From positions 1 through 6,524 of the forward strand of contig SKYG01000081.1 in NCBI GenBank assembly GCA_007128045.1: a stretch of 6,524 nt of DNA. Direction: 5' to 3'. A program made the position numbers and the translations under genes. Shown in pieces: positions 1 through 6,524 of the stretch. This DNA comes from Bacteroidales bacterium (GTDB lineage Bacteria; Bacteroidota; Bacteroidia; Bacteroidales; UBA7960). Position 1 is the stretch's first letter; every line of letters begins with the position of its first letter. The notes under the pieces are model-generated. The model was not told where the DNA came from and searched no databases. It saw nothing but the letters and a program-made list of their open reading frames with translations.

Positions 1-369
1 CATGCCTATACGGAAGAAACCCTGGATGATGGTTCTGAGCGCGTGGTGATGAACATCCCACCTTCACTTGCACCCATAAAACTTGCCGTCTTGCCTCTTA
101 TCAAAAAAGATGGGCTGCCCGAAAAAGCCAGGGAGGTATTTGACTTATTAAAATATGACTTCAACTGTCATTATGAAGAAAAAGATGCGATAGGCCGAAG
201 ATACAGGCGACAGGATGCCATAGGCACCCCTTATTGCATCACCATTGATCAGGACACCATCAACGATAACACGGTTACCATACGCGACAGAGACACCATG
301 AAACAAGACCGCATTCCGGTCGAAAATATCTCAAACGTAGTAACTCAGCGTATCTCTTTGAAAAAATAA
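1..369 (+). CDS. glyQS: glycyl-tRNA synthetase, C-terminal part (5' end outside window)
   Basis: This enzyme charges tRNA-Gly with glycine in the cytosol, using ATP. The frame is open from base 1 and ends with TAA at 367-369, so the window holds only the last 122 residues; full-length single-chain enzymes are roughly 450-520 residues, and the catalytic core lies off the left edge. What is visible is the C-terminal anticodon-binding domain of the class II, archaeal/eukaryal-like (single-chain) type. The stretch APIKLAVLPLIKKDGLP at residues 23-39 is the first strand and helix of that domain. The stretch YRRQDAIGTPYCITID (about residues 70-85) and RDRDTMKQDRIP (about 97-108) are highly characteristic of this family. 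The ATG at 49-51 is internal and not a start. It is followed 37 bases later by the prenyl synthase gene on the same strand, so the two may be co-transcribed. The family is clear; the symbol follows the convention for single-chain GlyRS. Confidence 0.93.
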   Translation, partial: HAYTEETLDDGSERVVMNIPPSLAPIKLAVLPLIKKDGLPEKAREVFDLLKYDFNCHYEEKDAIGRRYRRQDAIGTPYCITIDQDTINDNTVTIRDRDTMKQDRIPVENISNVVTQRISLKK

Positions 370-406
370 CAGAGAAGCAGATAAAACCCGACGACCATAT
401 ACTGCC

Positions 407-1378
407 ATGACACTTCAAGAAATTAAAGCACCTGTTAATGAACACATGAAGGCTTTTGAAAAGCGTTTCAGAGATTCTATGAAAAGCAGGGTGCCCTTAC
501 TTGATACCATTACACGATATATCATCAAGCGTAAGGGAAAACAGATCAGGCCGTTATTCGTCTTTTTCTCTGCACGGATGTTTGGAGAGATCAATGACAG
601 CACCTATCGTGCAGCATCACTGATTGAGTTGCTGCACACAGCCACGTTAATCCATGATGATGTGGTAGACGACTCCAACGAACGACGTGGCTTTTTTTCG
701 CTCAATGCGTTGTGGAAAAACAAAATATCCGTTCTGGTGGGGGATTATCTTCTGTCGCGCGGATTGTTGCTTGCATTGGAACATGACGACTTTGATTTGT
801 TGAAGATCGTTGCAAATTCGGTGAAGGAGATGAGTGAAGGAGAATTGTTGCAAATTGAAAAAGCACGTAGCCTTGACATTGAAGAACCAGTATATTTTGA
901 AATCATCCGAAAAAAAACAGCCAGTCTGATTGCATCCTGCCTGTCATGTGGCGCAGCATCCTCATCTGCCTCAACTGAACAAATTGAGCAAATGAGACAA
1001 GTAGGCGAACAAGCTGGTATTGCATTCCAGATCAAAGACGACATTCTGGATTTTGAACGTGACACGGCAAAAGGTAAGCCTTCCGGCGTAGACATCAAGG
1101 AACGTAAGATGACTTTACCCTTGATATATCTCATTAACAACACCTCTTATTCGGAAAAACGGTCGATCATTAACACCGTCAAGAATCATAACAATGACGC
1201 CAAAAAGGTCTCAGCGTTGATCGACCTCGTGTATAGCCGGGGGGGGGTGGATTATGCTGTGCAGGCAATGAACCGCCACAAAAACAGTGCTATTGAAATG
1301 CTTCACAAGCTGCCGGATGTGCCTTCCAGGCAGTATCTGGAGCACCTGATTGAATTTACAACCAACCGAAAGACTTAA
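407..1378 (+). CDS. ispB: all-trans polyprenyl diphosphate synthase (IspB/HepT-like)
   Basis: This enzyme condenses isopentenyl diphosphate units onto an allylic primer to build the long isoprenoid chain used for quinone side chains, in bacteria like this probably menaquinone. The 323-residue protein is complete and of normal family length. It shows GKQIRP at 44-49 (substrate-binding Lys and Arg), the first aspartate-rich motif DDVVDD at 84-89 followed by ERRG at 92-95, VGDYLLSRG at 111-119, KKT at 169-171, the second aspartate-rich motif DDILD at 211-215, and GKPSGVDIKERKMTLPL at 223-239. The residues just before the first motif, HTATLIHDD, resemble long-chain synthases rather than short-chain farnesyl/geranyl synthases, but product length cannot be read reliably, so the ispB symbol is tentative. 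ATG at 407 is the only sensible start: the full N-terminal helix follows it. No good Shine-Dalgarno sequence precedes it. A run of nine G lies in codons for R-G-G-V near the 3' end, and the frame reads correctly through it. Confidence 0.93.
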   Translation: MTLQEIKAPVNEHMKAFEKRFRDSMKSRVPLLDTITRYIIKRKGKQIRPLFVFFSARMFGEINDSTYRAASLIELLHTATLIHDDVVDDSNERRGFFSLNALWKNKISVLVGDYLLSRGLLLALEHDDFDLLKIVANSVKEMSEGELLQIEKARSLDIEEPVYFEIIRKKTASLIASCLSCGAASSSASTEQIEQMRQVGEQAGIAFQIKDDILDFERDTAKGKPSGVDIKERKMTLPLIYLINNTSYSEKRSIINTVKNHNNDAKKVSALIDLVYSRGGVDYAVQAMNRHKNSAIEMLHKLPDVPSRQYLEHLIEFTTNRKT

Positions 1379-1411
1379 CCTGAGTTAAAAGCATGAATTA
1401 CAGGTTTGGTC

Positions 1412-1436
1412 TGTCTGGTTCATCAAACATCAGACA
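1412..1436. terminator. weak hairpin between convergent genes, possible bidirectional terminator
   Basis: TGTCTG at 1412-1417 is complementary to CAGACA at 1431-1436. Inside it GTT (1418-1420) can pair with AAC (1426-1428), leaving a five-base loop and a two-base bulge. It sits where the two convergent transcription units meet and overlaps the last codons and stop of the minus-strand channel gene. There is no U-tract on either strand, so this is not a typical intrinsic terminator; position is the main support. Confidence 0.22.
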
Positions 1437-2133
1437 AAGACTGTATCGTTTTTCTGATTCTTTGTTCTACAAGCAGGGAATGCTCCTCATTAAGCAATCC
1501 ATATCGAATATCCAGAAAACTCTGATCATCATCATTTTTTGTAATCTTTAGCTTTGGTGGCGTTCCTACGATCCATGGAATACCCATCATTTCCTCAGAA
1601 ATAATTCGTTTCACCTTTAATGGGTCTGCCGTGTGTGGAATCTTAAGGGTAATATGATTCGACAAGCTGTTCTCTGTCTCGGCAGGCAGGCTTATCCACT
1701 GCTTGTTTATTCTGGAGTACGGAATTTTAAGCTTTTCACCGGTATCGTTTTCCAGCTCCATGTATCTTGGGCCCAGCAAAACTATAGTGCCTTCGATTTC
1801 AGGCGTTTTAATATATTGTCCGACCTCCAGCCGGCATTCAGATTTCATGATCATACCGGCAAAAAAGTCACGAAAGAAAAACCAGGATACCCCGATCGCG
1901 AGTAAAACAGCCATAACAAACACCAGATGGTCATAATAGCTGATACCCCCGAAAAGCACATATGCCCCCCAAAAAGCAAAAAATACCCATACCCCGGTTT
2001 CAATTAATGGAAACCACCTGGCAATACCGTTTTTTATTATCTTACGATTGGTAACAGCCATAATGATCCTGTATCCAAGTTTTAACAAGAAATACAGTAA
2101 GATTCCTGAGAGAATAAAATACAAGAGGCTCAT
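1423..2133 (-). CDS. MscS-like mechanosensitive channel family protein
   Basis: Probable inner-membrane channel of the MscS superfamily, which opens under membrane tension and releases ions and small solutes. The 236-residue protein has three hydrophobic segments at about 3-26, 41-62 and 68-97. The third, ending in SWFFFRDFFAGMIMK, occupies the place of the pore-lining TM3 of MscS. It is followed by the MscS beta domain (about 99-147): RLEVGQYIKTPEIEGTIVLL, then a strand-rich part and KLKIPYSRINKQWIS, which matches the family position IPNxxI but with Tyr where Asn is usual. Residues 150-236 form a mixed alpha/beta tail like the MscS carboxy-terminal vestibule domain. It is somewhat shorter than E. 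coli MscS (286 residues). The start ATG lies inside the end of the upstream cotransporter-NTPase gene (ATGA overlap), with no clear Shine-Dalgarno site, which suggests translational coupling. The family call is good; true mechanosensitivity and ion preference are not shown by the sequence. Confidence 0.85.
   Translation of the reverse strand: MSLLYFILSGILLYFLLKLGYRIIMAVTNRKIIKNGIARWFPLIETGVWVFFAFWGAYVLFGGISYYDHLVFVMAVLLAIGVSWFFFRDFFAGMIMKSECRLEVGQYIKTPEIEGTIVLLGPRYMELENDTGEKLKIPYSRINKQWISLPAETENSLSNHITLKIPHTADPLKVKRIISEEMMGIPWIVGTPPKLKITKNDDDQSFLDIRYGLLNEEHSLLVEQRIRKTIQSLSDV
2130..2133 (-). other. ATGA stop/start overlap (translational coupling site)
   Basis: On the minus strand the stop TGA of the large fusion gene and the start ATG of the MscS-like gene share bases as ATGA. 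The coding context before it reads K-S-L-K-R-L-stop. Such overlaps usually mean co-transcription and termination-reinitiation, so the two proteins are probably made in linked amounts. The overlap is read directly; the coupling is inferred. Confidence 0.8.
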
Positions 2134-5100
2134 AATCGTTTCAAGGATTTTAGTTTATCAGTAAGAAACAGGTCGAGTCCTGGCTGAATGCAATAGATGC
2201 CAGGAAACTTTTCTACAAGGATGCCTGCCCGTGTGAGCTCACGAATATCATGATACACCTGCTGATCGTTTTTTTCAATAATAGTGGCAAGGGTAGCAAT
2301 AGAAAACCGACGATGAACAACAAACTGCAATATATAGAACCACTGATCCTGACTCAGGTTGTCAAACAAGGTTAAAGAAGGCAATGAAACAGACTCTATG
2401 TAAATTGTTTTCCCGGAAACCTTTTTTATTGATGCCAACCATAGTGCTATAGCAGTGCCCGGGTTTCCAAACGAACTATCAAACAATGCATTGAACAGGC
2501 GGGCAAAATCCAATGCCGTCATCCTTTCTTCATCCTTTCTGTTATAGTGAAGTGTTAAGCCCCCTGCATGATGCCGCAACAGGATCAGCTCTTTCAGTTC
2601 ACGCGCATCAAAGGGCTCACAACGTATAATAGAAAGGGCATAGCTGCTTAAATTACTCCAGGGGTCGATTAATTGAAAGGCATGACTGTTCACCGTAATA
2701 ACAAACAAGCATTTATGTCCGTAATGGTCTATCAGACTTTTGATATACTCTATCACAGCATTACCACCGGGTCTTCGCTCCCACCATAAAGCAAGATCCT
2801 GAATGATAATAGCTTTACCCGAAGGCAGAGCAGCAAACACATCATCAACAGAGGAGTTCTGCACGTTTAAAGACTCCAGAAGCCTGGACCTGAACATATC
2901 CAGATCGGCATTACATCCCTGCGGAGCACGTATCTGGTGAATATGCTCAACAGGAAAATGTTTCCTGCTAACAAGTTTTGTGAGGCTCGACTTGCCGGAG
3001 CTTCTGACCCCGGTTACGATTAATGCCCCAGGTTGTCCCTTTTGAAATCTATTAATGGCTTGTTCCGCTTCTCTGATCTGCTTTTTCATCCCTACCCAGA
3101 AATCATCACCAATCCCTGATTGTCCGGAAAACAACGAGCAGTAATAGAAAGGAAGTTCTTTCATCAACTGAGGCGACGCACTTATTCTCTCCACAAAATC
3201 AAGGGTTTCTTCATTTAGCAAACGTTTGCTATCCATGGGTTTGTCAAGATGCCTGAACCATATCATCCCCTCACTTTTGCTGTATAACAGGTTGACAAGC
3301 TGCTGTCTTATAAAATCATTTGTTTGCCGCCAATGTGCAAGTATATTCTCCAAAAGATAGTTTTTATCAGCTTCTTGTCTTCGCTGTTTAAGGGTTGTAT
3401 CTGTTTTGCTGATAGTGGCAGAAGAAAGCGGATCAAATGCAAATTTCAGGTAATCTATGAATGCTTTTTCAAGATGCTCCAGACTCTGTTCGACCCTGTT
3501 TTTTTCAGATTGCAGCTTCTGATGGAAATTCTTGATCAGAAAACTTCGCTGCTCCACCTGTTTTTCATAATCCTGCTCATAATCATTACTCTCTTCTGTT
3601 GTCAGGTTAAAATTCATTAAACGAACCAGGTCTTTTATGGTGATAACGGTTCTTTGAAGTTGTTGATCTGTCTCCATGCTGATTCTTCTGGAAGGATCAA
3701 TAAATTCAGACCCCAGATATAGTGAAAGGACTTTCTGAAAATTCACCACAACGGGATCAGCTTCAAAAAAGCCATCCTCTGCGTATTTTTCAGCAAAGTG
3801 ATCTCCTCCAATTTCTATCTTTTCAGGTACCTCCTTTAATACCTGCCTTATTTCCTCAAATAAAGCATCATAGAAATGACTGGCCATGGGGACACCCAAA
3901 TGTGTATGATCAAGTTGTTCAAAACGGGCATTTAATTCTTTGGCACCGGAAACTTTATCTAAAGGAAGCGATTTATAATCATCAATGGCTTTTAATAGTG
4001 TACCCTGCACAGAAGCCTTGAATTCCAAATGGGCTTTGCGAATTTTTGATCCTATCCGGCTTCTCAGTGCCAATACGGAAAAGTCAAGGATTGCCTTATT
4101 AATGAAAAGCAACAAGTTGTTTTGCCAGACGCCCGGAAATGTTTGAATGGTCTCTATAATTTGTTCTTCCCGTTTGAAATATACGGAGAAGTTTTTACTC
4201 AACATATTTGCCTTGGTGCTTTGCAGATGCTCTCCCAGGTTATTCAGGTCTTCCAGCAATGAGCGATACATACGCTGCCCTAAGGAATAATAGAAGGACT
4301 TGTTTTCATCTTCCATGACGCTGATCTTAGCCCCGATTCGTTGCTTCTCAAGCCGGATAAACTCAGAAATGTCCTTTTTCTCCGATGCTTCCAGACGTGC
4401 CCTTTCTATGGCTTCATGGACTGAGACAAGTATCTTTCGGATTTCTGTAACCTGCTGAAAAGAACGAACAGCAAAATCGCTCATCAGCGACTCTAACAAC
4501 TCCAGACGTTTGTAAAACACATAATACCGGACCGCAGAAAGCAAATATATCTTGTGTGACACAGCCTTCCTGGTTATTAAAGCGGTAAGCTTCTTCCTGA
4601 TCTTATAAATCCTGGTAAAGAACCGGTCTTCACGATCATATGTAAAGTCGGATCCAGGTCTTGTTACCCTGAGTTTTTCAGGAACATCTGCCAGACTTAT
4701 TCTCAGATCATGTATAAATTGTTCATTTACCTGCTCCAGTAAGGATCGTTCAAAATCAATGAAATGATCTCTAAATCTCTGTATCTGTTTTTGAGAATGA
4801 AATGAAAAATCGTTGAGCAACCTAAGCAGTCCTTTTGAACGCTCTGAAGGCTTTTTGTATTCCATGACCCTCGAAAGATTGTCAAACATCTTACCTGTGA
4901 AAAAGCTAATTTCCGGGAAATACTCTGATTCCTTGTGCAAAAGGGCCTCAAGTCCACTGACAAAATACCTTTCGGAGAGTTTTTCAGCAATGCTCCCAAT
5001 ATTAAACACCTCGTTGGCAATGATTTCCTTTGAGGCAGGAACAACATGCTGAATAACGTTTGGCACGGGCCTCTCCGAAACAGAAAAAACATCAACAGGG

Positions 5101-6524
5101 TCTTTTCGGGGTTTCTTTTCTTTCACACTGATCTCATCAAAAAAGTTTGACGCAGAAATTAACAGACAGGTATTCATATGTTCTGTGAGGCGATTGCCTT
5201 TTTCAATAATCTTTGATGGTTCAGATTTAATAAAGTCTGGCAATTCCAAAATAGATAAGTCGGTATTTCTTGATTCACCATGAATGATATCTGTTTCGGG
5301 AATCTGTTCCACGCCATTATTTATGACCCTAACCGCGGCTGTCATCCTTTGGTTTTCAAGAACCTGATTCACCAATCCATACAAAGAATCTGTCAATGAG
5401 CTGTTGTAATTGATAACCATCACGCGGATTTGGGCACCCCTCCATTCTTTACTTGATGTCAAAAACTTCAATACGGTTATGGCAAACGACAGGTTTCTTC
5501 CTTTTCCTGACCACCAAACATCGATCTGGTTATACTTGCCGAAGCCAGATTCTTTGTTATAGCTTAAAAACACTGTGTTAAAGTCTTGTGACTTAAAGTT
5601 CTTCAACAAGGCTGCAAATTTTTCAGGATTGCGGGTATTTCTGGCCCATCCCATTAAAATGGTATTGGGTTCAAACCCTGAAAAACCATATATTTTGGAA
5701 ATTACATCAATGCCGTCATATATATCACGGCACTCATGATACCGGGTAAAAACACCTGCCTTTTCAACATGTTTTAATTGCACCACATCAGGTGTTTTCC
5801 GGTAAAGGTTATTTGACAGAGGCTCTTCCAGTAACTCAAAATTTGTAAAGATCCCCAGCTTACCTACAAGCGATTTACCCATCTCAATAAGGTAGGGCCG
5901 GTTTTTCTCTCCCCCACTAAAAAGTATTACGTTCGGACGCCAATTGCTGGCCTTACGACTGCTGATGGTGAGTTTACCAAGGCCTGTCTTCACCAATGAT
6001 GTCCAAATGCTGTTCCAGGTATCACCGGTTTGCAATGTCAGTTCTTTTTTCTTCAGAAACAGAAACAGGGCAATCAGCACAACAGATGCAACAATCAAAG
6101 CAATCACATCAAGTTGGATCATCACAATAATACATGCCAGGGCACCGATCACAGCAATGACCTTCGGTATTTTAAATGATGGTCGAAAATCAGTACCCGC
6201 CCAATTTTCAACAGCATAAGTAATATTCAGAAAACCGTAGGTGATAATAAAGAAAATGGTTACAATCCGTGCGATCACGTTGAGTTCTCCAATCAATATG
6301 CCAGCCTGGGCAATAATAAAGGTAAGAAGCAATGCATTTCTGGGTTCATTGCCGGCGCCAAACCCTTTGGCAAAGAAAGCTGGCAGGATGCGGTCTTTCG
6401 CTACCGACTGTAAGATCCTGGGTGCTCCCAGAATACTCCCAAGAGCAGAAGAGAGTGTAGCCCCCAGTATTCCGGCAATTACAAATTGTGGCAACCAGGA
6501 TATATTGAACAACACCTTAGGGTC
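2130..6524 (-). CDS. cation-chloride cotransporter (SLC12-like) fused to a long helical region, P-loop NTPase and winged helix; 5' end outside window
   Basis: Residues are counted from the first codon in the window (6524-6522); 1,464 are present. The frame is open to the edge, and the GTG at 6515-6513 is an internal valine codon, not the start. Residues 1-157 hold about five membrane helices. TLSSALGSILGAPRILQSVA (24-43) followed by KDRILP matches TM8 of NKCC/KCC, NVIARIVTIFF (82-92) matches TM10, and RPSFK plus GALACIIVM match the TM11 region. Residues 158-463 match the family's cytosolic domain: NWRPNVILFSGG (194-205), EPNTILMGWARN (285-296), IDVWW (334-338), IRVMVIN (366-372) and TDLSILELPD (421-430). 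Residues about 464-1150 are charged, mainly helical and not recognised. Residues 1151-1370 form an NTPase: Walker A GVRSSGKSS (1172-1180), Walker-B-like AIIIQD (ending D1243), sensor-1-like FVITVNS (N1279) and R1301. Residues 1391-1464 look like a winged helix. Likely role: coupled Na/K/Cl transport across the inner membrane with nucleotide-dependent control. The transporter family is secure; the control role is inference. Roughly 300-350 N-terminal residues, including TM1-TM7, lie outside the window. Confidence 0.85.
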   Translation of the reverse strand, partial: DPKVLFNISWLPQFVIAGILGATLSSALGSILGAPRILQSVAKDRILPAFFAKGFGAGNEPRNALLLTFIIAQAGILIGELNVIARIVTIFFIITYGFLNITYAVENWAGTDFRPSFKIPKVIAVIGALACIIVMIQLDVIALIVASVVLIALFLFLKKKELTLQTGDTWNSIWTSLVKTGLGKLTISSRKASNWRPNVILFSGGEKNRPYLIEMGKSLVGKLGIFTNFELLEEPLSNNLYRKTPDVVQLKHVEKAGVFTRYHECRDIYDGIDVISKIYGFSGFEPNTILMGWARNTRNPEKFAALLKNFKSQDFNTVFLSYNKESGFGKYNQIDVWWSGKGRNLSFAITVLKFLTSSKEWRGAQIRVMVINYNSSLTDSLYGLVNQVLENQRMTAAVRVINNGVEQIPETDIIHGESRNTDLSILELPDFIKSEPSKIIEKGNRLTEHMNTCLLISASNFFDEISVKEKKPRKDPVDVFSVSERPVPNVIQHVVPASKEIIANEVFNIGSIAEKLSERYFVSGLEALLHKESEYFPEISFFTGKMFDNLSRVMEYKKPSERSKGLLRLLNDFSFHSQKQIQRFRDHFIDFERSLLEQVNEQFIHDLRISLADVPEKLRVTRPGSDFTYDREDRFFTRIYKIRKKLTALITRKAVSHKIYLLSAVRYYVFYKRLELLESLMSDFAVRSFQQVTEIRKILVSVHEAIERARLEASEKKDISEFIRLEKQRIGAKISVMEDENKSFYYSLGQRMYRSLLEDLNNLGEHLQSTKANMLSKNFSVYFKREEQIIETIQTFPGVWQNNLLLFINKAILDFSVLALRSRIGSKIRKAHLEFKASVQGTLLKAIDDYKSLPLDKVSGAKELNARFEQLDHTHLGVPMASHFYDALFEEIRQVLKEVPEKIEIGGDHFAEKYAEDGFFEADPVVVNFQKVLSLYLGSEFIDPSRRISMETDQQLQRTVITIKDLVRLMNFNLTTEESNDYEQDYEKQVEQRSFLIKNFHQKLQSEKNRVEQSLEHLEKAFIDYLKFAFDPLSSATISKTDTTLKQRRQEADKNYLLENILAHWRQTNDFIRQQLVNLLYSKSEGMIWFRHLDKPMDSKRLLNEETLDFVERISASPQLMKELPFYYCSLFSGQSGIGDDFWVGMKKQIREAEQAINRFQKGQPGALIVTGVRSSGKSSLTKLVSRKHFPVEHIHQIRAPQGCNADLDMFRSRLLESLNVQNSSVDDVFAALPSGKAIIIQDLALWWERRPGGNAVIEYIKSLIDHYGHKCLFVITVNSHAFQLIDPWSNLSSYALSIIRCEPFDARELKELILLRHHAGGLTLHYNRKDEERMTALDFARLFNALFDSSFGNPGTAIALWLASIKKVSGKTIYIESVSLPSLTLFDNLSQDQWFYILQFVVHRRFSIATLATIIEKNDQQVYHDIRELTRAGILVEKFPGIYCIQPGLDLFLTDKLKSLKRL

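Noticed and set aside
349..406. Possible Bacteroidota promoter ahead of the prenyl synthase gene
   Set aside because: TATCTCTTTG near 353 only loosely resembles the TAnnTTTG element (wrong spacing), and no TTTG sits at the expected upstream distance.
745..1143. Open frame of 132 codons antisense to the prenyl synthase gene
   Set aside because: It lies entirely opposite a well-conserved enzyme gene, has low-complexity Ser/Arg-rich content and no recognisable domain; a shadow frame.
1377..1406. Inverted repeat AACCTG / CAGGTT just after the prenyl synthase stop
   Set aside because: Six-base arms with an 18-base loop and no clean U-tract; too weak to call a terminator.
3324..3620. Plus-strand open frame antisense to the helical region
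   Set aside because: Cys/Phe/Ile-rich translation typical of the reverse strand of a charged helical protein; no start signal or motif.
4727..5095. Minus-strand open frame of 122 codons in another frame of the large gene
   Set aside because: It overlaps the continuous reading frame of the fusion protein and looks like out-of-frame translation with no domain or start signal.
6513..6515. GTG on the minus strand as the start of the large gene
   Set aside because: It is an internal Val just before TM8 of the transporter fold; the frame stays open to the window edge and a CCC protein needs the seven preceding helices.
1423..6524. Anti-phage defence system (membrane effector plus STAND-type NTPase)
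   Set aside because: The NTPase-plus-membrane architecture is reminiscent, but the membrane part is a recognisable cotransporter, the neighbours are housekeeping genes, and no nuclease, integrase or other defence gene is visible.

Overview
The window looks like a chromosomal segment from a member of the Bacteroidota. The evidence is a single-chain class II glycyl-tRNA synthetase, genes without clear Shine-Dalgarno sites, and moderate AT-leaning composition. The phylum is an inference; order and genus cannot be fixed from this sequence alone.

Layout: two plus-strand housekeeping genes converge on two minus-strand genes. On the plus strand are the last 122 codons of glycyl-tRNA synthetase (1-369) and, 37 bases later, a complete all-trans polyprenyl diphosphate synthase (407-1378), probably making the isoprenoid tail of a respiratory quinone. 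A 44-base gap then separates the two converging pairs. On the minus strand a very large gene runs in from the right edge (6524 to 2130, 5' end missing) and overlaps by four bases (ATGA) a 236-residue MscS-like channel gene (2133 to 1423).

The large minus-strand gene is the notable item. Its visible N-terminal third is the second half of a cation-chloride cotransporter (SLC12/CCC family, the group of eukaryotic NKCC, NCC and KCC), covering the helices equivalent to TM8-TM12 plus the family's cytosolic domain. The frame continues for about 1,000 more residues: a long, mostly helical, charged region that I do not recognise, then a P-loop NTPase module with Walker A, a Walker-B-like strand and a sensor-1-like strand, then a probable winged-helix domain at the C-terminus. 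Members of this transporter family normally end close to where the extra region begins.

The tight overlap with an MscS-like channel suggests a two-gene ion or osmotic unit: a salt-accumulating transporter with its own nucleotide-dependent control module, made together with a channel that could release ions. The domain identities rest on visible motifs; the joint function is inference. No tRNA, rRNA, CRISPR array, insertion sequence or other mobile element was seen, and no gene-free stretch exceeds 50 bases.
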